From positions 709,751,563 through 709,815,562 of the forward strand of contig NC_057810.1 in assembly GCF_018294505.1 (NCBI RefSeq): a stretch of DNA of 64,000 bases, in the 5' to 3' direction. Origin of the DNA: Triticum aestivum. Lineage: Eukaryota; Streptophyta; Magnoliopsida; Poales; Poaceae. The notes under the pieces were generated by a model. That model saw only the letters and a list, made by a program, of their open reading frames with translations, was not told where the DNA came from and ran no database searches. Below, piece by piece: positions 32,385 through 45,479 of this stretch. The first letter of the stretch is position 1. The number at the start of each line of letters is the position of its first letter. The translations under genes and the position numbers were made by a program.

Positions 32385-32690
32385 ATGGCGGCCGGGGCGA
32401 GCTCACCGGTGAGGCGACGACGGGGCGGCGACGACGGGGTGGGGCGGCCAGGGCGACGGGACGGGGCGGCGACGACGGGGCGGGGCGGGCGCGACGACGG
32501 GGCGGCCGGGGCGCGGCGACGGGGATGACGGGGACGGGGACGGCCGGGGCGGCGACGTCGACGGGGGCGGCGACGAGGGGCGGGGACGGCCGGGGTCGGC
32601 GACGAGGGGCGGGGGCGGCGACATCGACGGGGACGACGTCGATCGGGGCAGGGCGGCGCGACGAAGGGAGGAAACAAAGGGAAACTAAAT
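32385..32690 (-). other. GC-rich leader-exon block of CACTA 4
   Basis: (GGCGACGACGGGGCGG)-like repeats between AT-rich intron-like DNA and the internal subterminal array. Only Pro/Arg/Ala-rich peptides are encoded. Same arrangement as 22330-22625. Confidence 0.55.
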
Positions 32691-32715
32691 TTTTTTCAAG
32701 TGTTCTATCTATATG

Positions 32716-32990
32716 ATGGACCTTTACTACCGGTTGGAGCCACCAACCGGTACTAAAGATCTGTTTTGGCCAGGCCAAGCGGCGGGAAGCGCACCCCCTT
32801 TAGTTCCGGGTCGTGGCACCAACCGGTACTAAAGGGGGGGTCTTTAGTACCGGTTGGAGCCACGACCCGGTACTAAAGGGGGTGCGCTGGCTACAGGCGG
32901 TGCGCAAGTTTCATCCCACCTCGCTAGCCGAGGGGCTACCGCACTGGTTTATAAGCCCCAGTGCGGTAACTCTCTCCAGCTCCTCTCCTA
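32716..32990. repeat. Internal ACCGGTTGG array and TATA region of CACTA 4
   Basis: Alternating TACCGGTTGGAGCCAC and GGTACTAAAG units, then GGTTTATAAGCCCC (about 32948) framed by CACTGG/CCAGTG. By position this looks like the divergent promoter region between the transposase and the second gene. Confidence 0.65.
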
Positions 32991-33794
32991 AGCAGGCCTA
33001 CTGGGCCTACCTGCCCTCTTCTGCCCAGTGGGCCTACGGGTCCTTTGCGGGCCTGCATCCTGGCCCAACTAAAGTTCGTGTTCCTAGTCGTATGCAGGCC
33101 GCTTTTGCCCAGTAGGCGGGCTTTTTTAATTTCTTAATTTTTTTTGCTTTATTTATTTTTGTTTTATTTATTTTTGAGTTGTTTTTTCCTGTATTTAGAG
33201 TTTCTTTATGAATATTTTTGCTTTAGGTACAAAAAATTACAAACTTTCTGTTAGTACCGGTAGTTTTCAAATTTGAATAGTTTAAATTTTGAATTATTTA
33301 AAATTTGTATGAATCACTAGTTTGTGAATAACTTAATTTTGAAAAAAGATTTTTCAGTGATTCTTTTTTCTTATGTTTAATATTAGTGTGTTTTATCATT
33401 ATATTCAATTTGGTAATGCTTAGGTTATTTAAAAAATGAAATGCCTTTGTAACAGTTCAGTTTTCGTCAGAAACCCTGATACTTCGAAAGAGATTGTCCA
33501 TTTTGTACACGAAGTGTATCCAGTTTTTGCCGTAACCCTCTCTACTTTTTCGCACATGCTATTTGTATGAAATTATGATACCATGCCAACTTTCAACCTT
33601 TTCTGAGTTCATTTGAAATGCTTTTCAATTTCAGTGTCATTTAGCTGGAAAAAATCAGTAAATGCATGAAAAGAATTTGTTTGCACATAAAATTTCTTCG
33701 CGTTTCAAATGCCAAAACACATAACTACCCTAACTATTACAGACATTCCCTCCTGGGTGTGAAACACAGAAGAAAGTGATGATAGTGAAGCCAA

Positions 33795-35221
33795 TCACAT
33801 CCCAGATCTTTGGGTGTGAAACTTTTTCTTCGCGTCTGTCCCTTTGCGCCGTAGCCATGGAAAATCTTCTTCATTTAACTGGATGCTCGGTTGAATATTC
33901 ACTGTGAATGGAGCAATTTCATCAAACTTTTCATAATCTTCTGACATGCCTGTCTTGTCATCCACCCCCACGATGTTTCTTTTTCCTGAAAGAACTATGT
34001 GGCGCTTTGGCTCATCGTATGATCCATTCGCTTCCTTATCTTTTCTTTTTCTCGGCCTCGTAGACATGTCTTTCACATAAAAAACCTGCGCCACATCATT
34101 GGCTAGGATGAATGGTTCGTCTGCATACGCAAGATTGTTGAGATCCACTGTTGTCATTCCGTACCGCGGGTATTCCGTTACCCCGCCTCGTGTCATATTG
34201 ACCCATTTGCACCGAAACAAAGGGACCTTTTAACCATGTCGATAGTCAAGTTCCCATATGTCCTGTATATAACCATAATATGTTTCCTTTCCCGTCTTGG
34301 TTTCTGCATCAAAGAGGACACCACTATTTTGGTTGCTGCTGTTCTTATCTTGGGCGATCGTGTAAAATGTATTCCCATTTATCTGGTACCCTTTGAAAGT
34401 CGGGTAGCGAGTATAGGTCATTTTGAATATCGCCATCATTCAGGGCACGTTTCTGCAACCAACCGGCGAAACTCCTCGTTTGTTCGTGTGTAATCCAGTC
34501 GTCAGACTTCTCCGGGTGTTTGGACTGCAGAAAATTCTTGTGTTCCTCCATATATGGATCCACCAAGGCGGAATTCTGTAGAACTGTGTAGTGTGCTTCA
34601 GTGAGAGAATGCCCGTCCATACATATTATTTGATGCCCTCCTAGCGTGCCTTTTCCTTCCAGTCTGCCCTTATGCCGCGATTCAGGAACACCAATCGGCT
34701 TAAGGTCAGGAATGAAGTCAATACAAAACTCAATGACCTCCTCATTTTCATGGCCCTTCGAGATGCTTCCTTCTGGCCTAGCACGGTTAGAAACATATTT
34801 CTTCAAGACTCCAATGAACCTTTCAAAGGGGAACATATTGTGTAGAAATACAGGACCCAAAACATTAATCTCTTCACAAAGGTGAACTAGGACGCACGTC
34901 ATGATGTTGAAGAAGGATGGTGGGAACACCAACTCGAAACTGACAAGACATTGCACCAAATCATTCTGTAACCTTGGTATGATTTCTGGATCGATTACCT
35001 TCTGAGAGATTGCATTGAGGAATGCACATAGCTTCACAATGGCTAATCGAACGTTTTTTGGTAGAAGCCCCCTCAATGCAACCGGAAGGAGTTGCGTCAT
35101 AATCACGTGGCAGTCATGAGACTTTAAGTTCTGGAACTTTTTCTCTGCCATATTTATTATTCCCTTTATATTCGACGAGAAGCCAGACGGTACCTTCATG
35201 CTGAGCAGGCATTCGAAGAAG
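33795..35221 (-). pseudogene. TNP2-type CACTA transposase, C-terminal half
   Basis: From the insertion junction the frame reads IFFECLLSMKVPSGFSSNIK, SHDCHVIMTQLLPVALRGLL, KLCAFLNAISQKV, LVHLCEEINVLGPVFLHNMF, GVLKKYVSNRARPEGSISKG, then after a frameshift near 34430 NGNTFYTIAQDK and YYGYIQDIWELDY, a TAA near 34231, KVPLFRCKWVNM, YGMTTVDLNNLAYADEPFIL and KRHIVLSGKRNIVG. These are the DUF4218-like and DUF4216-like regions that follow the transposase core. The N-terminal half is at 53459-55374 beyond the retrotransposon. Confidence 0.85.
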
Positions 35222-35226
35222 ATTTC

Positions 35227-36873
35227 CGTCGCGACCGATTTTCCGGGTTTTAATTCCCAGAAAATGGCCCTTGTGCTCATCAGCCCCAGGATTACTGTTA
35301 GCTGATGAGGCACCAACTTGATACAGAAATTCCAAGCAAACACAAAATATGTAATACAAGACCATTCTGGTCTGTGAGTACAACAAATGGTTTCTAGAGG
35401 TTGATGGCGGAAGCGGGTTGTGAATCATCAGTGTCTATGGGACTCCATTTCCCACAGGAACAGCTGACCAGGTTAACTCCTATCCTCGCGAGGCTGCTAT
35501 CACCGTGCTTAGGTTCCGGGATGTCATCACGGTCGCTCCTCTCCGCGCAAGAAATCTGGCCAAGACAATAGCCAGGGACAAGCCAGTGAGTACTTTGAAT
35601 GTACTCGCAAACATTATGAACACGGGTATAATGTAACAACGATGTTCCGAAATATTTATGCTCATGACGTCAGTCACAAAAGGTAAATAAATCTCTGATG
35701 CATGTAAGCAGGTTATTTATGAAGATGCAATAACATACTAATAATAAAAGGCACCGATCGGGTGTCTGAAGCGACGCCTTGAAAGGCCAGTAAATAAAGA
35801 GGAATACCTCAGTCGGGCGTCTGAGCGACACCACATAAAGGGCTTATAAAAGAAATGCCACAGTCGGGCGTCTTAGCGACACCACATAAAGGGCTTTTAA
35901 AGGAAATGCCACAGTCGGGCGTCTTAGCGACGCCACATAAAGGGCTTTAAAAGAAAATGCCACAGTCGGGCATCTTAGCGACGCCACAAAAAGGGCTTTA
36001 AAAGAAATGCCACAGTCGGGCGTCTTAGCGACACCACATAAAGGGCTTTAAAAGAAATGCCACAGTCGGGCGTCTTAGCGACGTCACCATAAGGGCTTTA
36101 AAAAAATGCCACAGTCGAGCGTCTCAGCGGCACCACATAAAGGGCTTATAAAATAATCACAGTGAATACCCAGGAGGTAAAACCATCCCAGGGATATTCG
36201 GTATTTCAATTAATATAAAGGTGTTAGTCCATGATAAAAATAATAAACATCATAAGTCTCAAGTCACGACCCATGTTCTGGTTTAACAGCTTTTCTCCTC
36301 GGAAGACCGACACTAAGACCGACACTTGACCCATCCCAGACTGTAATCCTTAACCATGGACACAGCTATTCGAATAGGTTTAATCTTTTCAGAGGGTGTA
36401 CTCTTTACCCACGAGTAACAGATTCCTTTAGTCCATCGGGACTAATTCCGTCTACGACCTTTTTGTTGAAAACACACCTAACTTGCACACACCAGCTTAA
36501 CTCACAAGTGTCTGGAATCACCCACGACACCTGTCAAGCAAACTCTAAGTGGGGAGGCTACAACCTCGCGTAGCATGGGATCAAATTTATATTGCGCGCT
36601 CTAAGGGGCGGCCTCCCCTCTCGATCTCAACCGGAAACACCCATGCCCCCGGACCAGGTGGCCTGCCTCCAAGCTACAACTGGTAACTTCCACCATGGCC
36701 TCTCTGTACGGTGTGTGCTAGAAAGAGGTTGACAACTTACTAAACCATACTCTACTTGTTGTAGAGATGAATGGTAGTACGAAACAAGTATGGGGGTTAC
36801 TGCAACAAGACTCGATCTAGGGTCGACTCAGGAGGTTTAAGTATTCCCTGCATGATTAGCATAACGAATATAT
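35227..36873 (-). repeat. 3' LTR of the large-LTR element, outer part
   Basis: Collinear and nearly identical to 49207-50852. The terminal base is C where the other copy has T, so this end reads CGTCGCGACC instead of TGTCGCGATC. It ends at the tatat insertion site of the Angela element and continues at 45480. Confidence 0.9.
35750..36150 (+). repeat. About 51-bp tandem repeat inside the LTR (8 units)
   Basis: Units of the type CACAGTCGGGCGTCTTAGCG followed by ACACCACATAAAGGGCTTAT and AAAAGAAATGC. The same array is present at 49730-50130 in the other LTR, so it existed before insertion. Confidence 0.9.
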
Positions 36874-38470
36874 TGTTGGAAATATGCCCTAGAGGCAATA
36901 ATAAAAGGATTATTATTATATTTCCTTGTTCATGATAATTGTCTTTATTCATGCTATAATTGTATTATCCGGAAATCGTAATACACGTGTGAATACATAG
37001 ACCATAATATGTCCCTAGTAAGCCTCTAGTTGACTAGCTCGTTGATCAACAGATAGTCATGGTTTCCTGACTATGGACATTGGATGTCGTTGATAACGAG
37101 TCACATCATTAGGAGAATGATGTGATGGACAAGACCCAATCCTAAGCATAGCACAAGATCGTGTAGTTCGTTTTGCTAGAGCTTTTCCAATGTCAAGTAT
37201 CTCTTCCTTAGACCATGAGATCGTGTAACTCCCGAATACCGTAGGAGTGCTTTGGTGTACCAAACGTCACAACGTAACTGGGTGACTATAAAGGTGCACT
37301 ACAGGTATCTCCGAAAGTGTCTGTTGGGTTGACACGGATCGAGACTGGGATTTGTCACTCCGTATGACGGAGAGGTATCTCTGGGCCCACTCGGTAATGC
37401 ATCATCATAATGAGCTCAAAGTGACCAAGTGTTTGGTCACGGGATCATGCATTACGGTATGAGTAAAGTGACTTGCCGGTAACGAGACTAAACGAGGTAT
37501 TGGGATACCGACGATCGAGTCTCGGGCATGTAACGTACCGATTGACAAAGGGAATTGTATACGGGGTTGCTTGAATCCTTGACATCGTGGTTCATCCGAT
37601 GAGATCATTGAGGAGTATGTGGGAGCCAACATGGGTATCCAGATCCCGCTGTTGGTTATTGACCGGAGAGCCGTCTCGGTCACTCCCGAACCCGTAGGGT
37701 CTACACACTTAAGGTTCGGTGACGCTAGGGTTGTATGAATATGAGTATGCAGCAAACCGAATGTTGTTCGGAGTCCCGGATGAGATCCCGGACGTCACGA
37801 GGAGTTCCAGAATGGTCCGAAGGTAAAGAAAACTATATAGGAAGTGCTGTTTCGGCCATCGGGAAAGTTTTGGGGTCACCCGATATTGTACCGGGACCAC
37901 CGGAAGGGTCCCGGGGGTCCACCGGGTGGGGCCACCTATCCCGGAGGGCCCCGTGGGCTGAAGTGGGAGGGGAACCAGCCCCTAGTGGGCTAGTGCGCCC
38001 CCCCCCCTTGGGGCCCCCTTGCGCCTAGGGTTGGAAACCCTAGGTGGGGGTGCACCACTTGCCTTGGGGGGCACTCCACCCTCCTGGCCGCCGCCCCCTT
38101 GGGAGATTGATCTCCCAGGGACGGCGCCCCCCTGGGGGCCTATATAAAGGAGGCCAGGGGGGAGGGCAGCCGCACCCTGTGTCTTGGCGCCTCCCTCCCC
38201 CTGCTACACCTCGTCCTCCTCCCGCAGCAGCTTGGCGAAGCCCTGCCGGAGTTCTACTGCATCCACCACCACGCTGTCGTGCTGCTGGATCATCATCAAC
38301 CTCTCCTTCCCCCTTGCTGGATCAAGACGGAGGAGACGTCACGCTGACCGTACGTGTGTTGAACGCAGAGGTGCCGTCCGTTCGGCGCTAGGATCACCGG
38401 TGAAAGGATCACGACGAGAACGACTACTTCAACCTAGGAATTTTTTTGTTTTCTGCAACGTTCCCCAACA
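36874..38470 (+). repeat. Angela 5' LTR (about 110 bp shorter than its partner)
   Basis: 1597 bp with a TATATAAAG box at 38141-38149. Compared with the 3' LTR it lacks about 112 bp near its end: sequence passes from ACTACTTCAACC straight to TAGGAA, where the partner has an extra block at about 45336-45447. Confidence 0.93.
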
Positions 38471-38490
38471 GTGGCATCATGAGCTAGGTC
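38471..38490 (+). promoter_or_regulatory. Primer-binding site of the Angela element
   Basis: GTGGCATCATGAGCTAGG directly follows the 5' LTR, matching the initiator-Met tRNA type used by BARE/Angela elements with small differences. Confidence 0.8.
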
Positions 38491-39768
38491 TATGTGTAGT
38501 TCTCTTTGCACGAGTAGAACACAAATCTGTTGTGGGCGTAGATGTTGTCAACTTTCTTGACACTACTAGTCTTATTTTGCTTCAGCGGTATTGTGGGATG
38601 AAGCAGCCCGGACCGACCTTACACGTACGCTTACGTGAGATAGGTTCCATTGACTGACATGCACTAGTTGCATAAGGTGGCCGGCTAGCGGGTGTCTGTA
38701 TCTCCCACTTTAGTTGGAGCGGATTCAATGAAAAGGGTCCTTAAGAAGGGTAAATATAAGTTGACAAATCACGTTGTGGCTTTTTCGTAGGTAAGAAAAC
38801 GTTCTTGCTAGAACCCTATTGCAGCCACGTAAAAGATGCAACAACAATTAGAGGACGTCTAACTTGTTTTTGCAGCAATTGCTTTGTGATGTGATATGGC
38901 CAAAAGTTGTGATGAATGATGAATGATATATTGTGATGTATGAGATCATGTTCTTGTAATAGGAATCACGACTTGCATGTCGATGAGTATGACAACCGGC
39001 AGGAGCCATAGGAGTTGTCTTAATTATTGTATGACCTGCGTGTCAATGATTTAACGCCATGTAATTACTTTACTTTATTGCTAAACTGTTAGCCATAGTA
39101 ATAGAAGTAATAGTTGGAGCAACTTCATGGAGACACGATGATGGAGATCATGATGATGGAGATCATGGTGTCATGCAGGTGACGAAGATGATCATGGAGC
39201 CCCGAAGATGGAGATCAAAGGAGCTATATGATATTGGCCGTATCATGTCACTACTATTTGATTGCATGTGATGTTTATCATGTTTTTGCATCTTGTTTAC
39301 TTAGGACGATGGTAGTAAATAAGATGATCCCTCATAATAATTTCAAGAAAGTGTTCCCCCTAACTATGCGCCGTTGCGACAGTTCGTTGTTTCGAAGCAC
39401 CACGTGATGATCGGGTGTGATAGATTCTAACGTTCACATACAACGGGTGTAAGACAGATTTACACATGCAAAACACTTAGGTTAACTTGACGAGCCTAGC
39501 ATGTACAGACATGGCCTCGGAACACAGAGATCGAAATGTCGAACATGAGTCGTAATGAAGATACGATCAACATGGATATGTTCACCGATGATGACTAGTC
39601 CGTCTCACGTGATGATCGGACACGGCCTAGTCGACCCGGATCATGTAACACTTAGATGACTAGAGGGATGTCTAATCTGAGTGGGAGTTCATTCAATAAT
39701 TTGATTAGATGAACTTAATTATCATGAACTTAGTCTAAAACTTTTGCAAAATATGTCTTGTAGATCAA

Positions 39769-42700
39769 ATGGCCAACGCTCATGTCAACATGAACTTCAA
39801 CGCGCTCCTAGAGAAAACCAAGCTGAAAGATGATGGCAGCAACTATTCGGACTTGGTCCGGAACCTGAGGATCATCCTCATAGCAGCCAAGAAAGCATAT
39901 GTCCTAGATGAACCGCTAGGTGAAGCACCCATCCCAGAGAACCAAGACGTTATGAATGTTTGGCAGTCACGTGCTGATGATTACTCCCTCATTCAGTGCG
40001 GCATGCTTTACAGCTTAGAACCGGGGCTCCAAAAGCGTTTTGAGAAACACGGAGCATATGAGATGTTCGAGGAGCTAAAAATGGTTTTTCAAGCTCATGC
40101 CCGGGTCGAGAGATATGAAGTCTCCGACAAGTTCTATAGTTGTAAGATGGAGGAAAACAGTTCTGTCAGTGAGCACATACTCAAAATGTCTGGGTTGCAC
40201 AACCGCCTGTCCCAGCTGGAGATCAACCTCCCGGACGAGGCGGTCATTGACAGAATCCTTCAGTCGCTCCGACCAAGCTACAAGAGCTTTGTGTTGAACT
40301 ACAATATGCAGGGGATGGTGAAGACCATTCCTTAAGTATTTTCAATGCTGAAGTCAGCAGAGGTTGAAATCAAGAAAGAACATCAAGTGTTGATGGTCAA
40401 TAAGACCACTAAGTTCAAGAAGGGCAAGGGTAAGAAGAACTTCAAGAAGGACGGCAAAGATGTTGCCGCGCCCGGTAAGCCAGTTGCCAGGAAGAAGTCA
40501 AAGAATGGACCCAAGCCTGAGACTGAGTGCTTTTATTGCAAGGGGAAGGGTCACTGGAAGCGGAACTGCCCCAAATACTTAGCGGACAAGAAGGCCGGCA
40601 ACACTAAAGGTATATTTGATATATATGTAATTGATGTGTACCTTACCAGTACTCATAGTAACTCCTGGGTATTTGATACCGGTGCCGTTGCTCACATTTG
40701 TAACTCACAACAGGAGCTGCGGAATAAGCGGAGACTGGCGAAGGACGAGGTGACGATGCGCGTCAGGAATGGTTCCAAGGTCGATGTGATCGCCGTCGGC
40801 ACGCTACCTCTACATTTACCTACGGGATTAGTTATGAACCTCAATAATTGTTATTTAGTGCCAAGTTTGAGCATAAACATTGTATCTGGATCTCGTTTAA
40901 TACGAGATGGCTACTCATTTAAATCCGAGAATAATGGTTGTTCTATTTATATGAGAGATATGTTTTATGGTCATGCCCCGATGGTCAATGGTTTATTCTT
41001 GATGAATCTCGAACGTAATATTACACATATTCATAGTGTGAATACCAAAAGATGTAAAGTTGATAACGATAGTCCCACATACTTGTGGCACTGCCGCCTT
41101 GGTCACATTGGTGTCAAGCGCAGGAAGAAGCTCCATGCTGATGGACTTTTAGAGTCTCTAGATTATGAATCATTTGACACATGCGAACCTTGCCTCATGG
41201 GCAAAATGACCAAGACTCCGTTCTCCGGAACAATGGAGCGAGCAACCAACTTGTTGGAAATCATACATACCGATGTGTGCGGTCCAATGAGTGTTGAGGC
41301 TCGCGGAGGATATCGTTATGTTCTCACTCTCACTGATAACTTGAGTAGATATGGGTATGTCTACTTAATGAAACACAAGTCTGAAACCTTTGAAAAGTTC
41401 AAGGAATTTCAGAATGAGGTAGAGAATCAACGTGACCGAAAGATAAAGTTCCTACGATCAGATCGTGGAGGAGAATAATTAAGTCACGAATTTGGTACAT
41501 ACTTAAGGAAATATGGAATCGTTTCACAACTCACGCCGCCTAGAACACCTCAGCGTAATGGTGTGTCCGAACGTCGTAATCGCACTCTATTGGATATGGT
41601 GCGATCTATGATGTCTCTTACCGATTTACCGCTATCATTTTGGGGATACGCTCTAGAGACAGCTACATTCACTTTAAAGAGGGCACCGTCTAAATCCGTT
41701 GAGACGACACCGTATGAATTATGGTTTGGGAAGAAACCTGAGCTGTCATTTCTAAAAGTTTGGGGATGCGATGCTTATGTCAAGAAACTACAACCTGAAA
41801 AGCTCAAACCCAAGTCGGAAAATGCGTCTTCATAGGATACCCTAAGGAAACCATTGGGTATACCTTCTACTTGAGATACCTTTGTTGCCAAGAATGGATC
41901 CTTTCTGGAAAAAGAGTTTCTCTCGAAAGAAGTAAGTGGGAGGAAAGTATAACTCGATGAAGTACTACCTCTTGAACCGGAAAGTAGTGCAGCTCAGGAA
42001 AATGTTCCTGTGGTGCCTACACCAACTGGAGAGGAAATTAATGATTATGATTAAGGTACATCGGATCAAGTTGCTCATGAACCTCGTAGGTCCACAAGGA
42101 CACGTTCCACACCAGAGTGGTATGGCAACCCTGTCCTGGAAATCGTGTTGTTAGACAACGGTGAACCTTTGAACTATGAAGAAGCGATGGCGGGCCCAGA
42201 TTCCAATAAATGGCTTGAAGCCATGCAATCCGAGATAGAATCCATGTATGAAAACAAAGTATGGACTTTGACAGACTTGCCCGATGATCGGCGAGCGGTA
42301 GAGAAACAAATGGATCTTTAAGAAGAAGACGGACGCGGATGGTAATATTACCATTTATAAAGCTCGACTTGTCGCTAAGGGTTATTGAAAAGTTCAAGGG
42401 GTTGACTACGATGAGACTTTCTCTCCTGTAGCGAAGCTGAAGTCCGTCCGAATCATGTTAGCAATTGCCGCATACTATGATTATGAGATATGGCAGATGG
42501 ACGTCAAAACGGCATTCCTTAACGGGCATCTTAAGGAAGAACTGTATATGATGCAGCCGGAGGGTTTTGTCGATCCTAAGAATGCTAACAAAGTATGCAA
42601 GCTCCAGCGATCCATTTATGGGCTGGTGCAAGTATCTCGGAGTTGGAACATTCGTTTTGATGAGATGATCAAAGCGTTTGGGTTTATGCAGACTTATGGA

Positions 42701-43738
42701 GAAGCCTGCGTTTACAAGAAAGTGAGTGAGAGCTCTGTAGCATTTCTCATATTATATGTAGATGACATACTTTTGATGGGAAATGATATAGAACTTTTGG
42801 ACAGCATTAAGGCCTACTTGAATAAGTGTTTTTCAATGAAGGACCTTGGAGAAGCTGCTTACGTATTAGGCATCAAGATCTATAGGGATAGATCGAGACG
42901 CCTCATAGGTCTTTCACAAAGCACATACCTTGATAAGATTTTGAAGAAGTTCAAAATGGATCAGTCCAAGAAAGGGTTCTTGCATGTATTGGAAGGTGTG
43001 AGATTGATCTCGGCTCAATGCCCGACCACGGCAAAAGATAAAGAAGATATGAGTGTCATCCCCTATGCTTCAGCCATAGGATCTATTATGTATGCCATGC
43101 TGTGTACCAGACCTGATGTAAACCTTGCCGTAAGTTTGGTAGGAAGGTACCAAAGTAATCCCGGCATGGAACACTGGACATCGGTTAAGAATATCCTAAA
43201 GTACCTGAAAAGGACAAAGGACATGTTTCTCGTTTATGGAGGTGACAAAGAGCTCGCCGTAAAGGGTTACATCGACGCTAGATTCGACATAGATCTGGAT
43301 TACTCTAAGTCACAAACCGGATACGTGTATATGTTGAATGGTGGAGGAGTAAGCTGGTGCAGCTGCAAGCAGAGCGTCGTGGCGGGATCTACATGTGAAG
43401 CGGAGTACATGGCAGCCTTAGAGGCAGCGCATGAAGCTATTTGGGTGAAGGAGTTCATCACCGACCTAGGAGTCATACCCAATGCGTCGGGGCTGATCAA
43501 ACTCTTCTTTGACAACACTGGAGCTATTGCCCTTGCCAAGGAGCCCAGGTTTCACAAGAAGACCAGGCACATCAAGCGTCGTTTCAACTCCATCCATGAA
43601 AATGTTCAAGATGGAGACATAGATATTTGCAAAGTACATACGGATCTGAATGTCGCAGATCCGTTGACTAAACCTCTCTCGCGAGCAAAACATGATCAAC
43701 ACCAGAACTCTATGGGTGTTCGATTCATCACAATGTAA
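39769..43738 (+). pseudogene. Copia gag-pol polyprotein, broken
   Basis: Domains are in Copia order (protease, integrase, RT, RNase H). Gag (39769-40600) has a zinc knuckle CFYCKGKGHWKRNC. The aspartic protease has WVFDTGA near 40668. Integrase has the H-x-H...C-x2-C segment LWHCRLGHIGV...CEPCLMGK, then HTDVCGP and RSDRGGE. Reverse transcriptase reads MDVKTAFLNGHL and YVDDILLMG (intact YVDD). RNase H reads GSTCEAEYMAA, and a C-terminal KTRHI-type segment follows. Damage: TAA at 40333-40335 in gag, TAA at 41476-41478 in integrase, a frameshift near 41830, further breaks up to 42390 (a TGA after AKGY). From 42455 to the end the frame is open. No product could be made without repair. Confidence 0.93.
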
Positions 43739-43770
43739 CTAGATTATTGACTCTAGTGCAAGTGGGAGAC

Positions 43771-45479
43771 TGTTGGAAATATGCCCTAGAGGCAATAATA
43801 AAAGGATTATTATTATATTTCCTTGTTCATGATAATTGTCTTTATTCATGCTTTAATTGTATTATCCGGAAACCGTAATACACGTGTGAATACATAGACC
43901 ATAATATGTCCCTAGTAAGCCTCTAGTTGACTAGCTCGTTCATCAACAGATAGTCATGGTTTACTGACTATGGACATTGGATGTCGTCGATAATGGGATC
44001 ACATCATTAGGAGAATGATGTGATGGACAAGACCCAATCCAAAGCATAGCACAAGATCGTGTAGTTTGTTTTGCTAGAGCTTTTCCAATGTCAAGTATCT
44101 CTTCCTTAGACCATGAGATCGTGTAACTCCCGGATACCGTAGGAGTGCTTTGGGTGTACCAAATGTCACAACGTAACTGGGTGACTATAAAGGTGCACTA
44201 TAGGTATCTTCGAAAGTGTCTGTTGGGTTGACACGGATCGAGACTGGGATTTGTCACTCCGTATGACGGAGAGGTATCTCTGGGCCCACTCGGTAATGCA
44301 TCATCATAATGAGCTCAAAGTGACCAAGTGTTTGGTCACGGGATCATGCATTACGGTACGAGTAAAGTGACTTGCCGGTAACGAGACTGAACAAGGTATT
44401 GGGATACCGACGATCGAGTCTCGGGCATGTAACGTACCGATTGACAAAGGGAATTGTATACGGGGTTGCTTGAATCCTCGACATCGTGGTTCATCCGATG
44501 AGATCATCGAGGAGTATGTGGGAGCCAACATGGGTATCCAGATCCCGCTGTTGGTTATTGACTGGAGAGCCGTCTCGGTCATGTCTGCATGTCTCCCGAA
44601 CCCGTAGGGTCTACACACTTAAGGTTCTGTGACGCTAGGGTTGTATCAATATGAGTATGCAGCAAACCAAATGTTGTTCAGAGTCCCGGATGAGATCCCG
44701 GACATCACGAGGAGTTCCGGAATGGTCCGGAGGTAAAGAAAACTATATAGGAAGTGCTGTTTCGGCCATCAGGAAAGTTTCGGGGTCACCCGGTATTGTA
44801 CCGGGACCACCGGAAGAGTCCCGGGGGTCCACTGGGTGGGGCCACCTATCCCGGAGGGCCCCGTGGGCTGAAGTGGGAGGGTAACCAGCCCCTAGTGGGG
44901 CCCCCCCTTGGGCCCCCCTGCGCCTAGGGTTGGAAACCCTAGGTGGGGGGGCGCACCACTTGCCTTGGGGGGCACTCCACCCCCCTGGCCGTCGCCCCCT
45001 TGGGAGATTGCATCTCCTAGGGCCGGCGCCCCCCCTGGGGGCCTATATAAAGGAGGGCAGGGGGAGGGCAGCCGCACCCTTTGTCTTGGCGCATCCCTCC
45101 CCCTGCTACACCTCGTCCTCCTCCCGCAGCAGCTTGGCGAAGCCCTGCCGGAGTTCTGCTGCATCCACCACCACGCCGTCGTGCTGCTGGATCATCATCA
45201 ACCTCTCCTTCCCCCTTGCTGGATCAAGACGGAGGAGACGTCACGCTGACCGTACGTGTGTTGAACGCGGAGGTGCCGTCCGTTCGGTGCTAGGATCTCC
45301 GGTGATAGGATCACAACGAGAACGACTACTTCAACCCCGTTCTTTTGAACGCTTCCACTCATGATCTACAAAGTGGTATGTAGATGCATCTCTCCTTTCA
45401 CTTATTGCTTAGATGAACTCATAGATGGATCTTGGTGAAACCGTAGGAAAATTTTTATTTTCTGCAACGTTCCCCAACA
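43771..45479 (+). repeat. Angela 3' LTR
   Basis: 1709 bp, full length, starting TGTTGGAAAT after the purine tract and ending CCCCAACA before tatat. TATATAA box at 45044-45050. It carries a short extra ATGTCTGC-type insertion near 44581 relative to the 5' LTR. Confidence 0.95.

Noticed and set aside
32257..32778. Pro/Arg-rich and Thr-His-repeat frames on both strands
   Set aside because: Generated by a GC-rich block and a TG microsatellite. No domain, and all strands and frames are similarly open.
35750..36150. CRISPR-like array
   Set aside because: The 51-bp units are contiguous tandem repeats without unique spacers, inside a plant retrotransposon LTR and present in both LTRs.
39769..43738. 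Stop codons in the Copia polyprotein as programmed recoding
   Set aside because: They fall inside gag and integrase motifs at positions where a sense codon is expected and are accompanied by frameshifts. Ordinary decay explains them.
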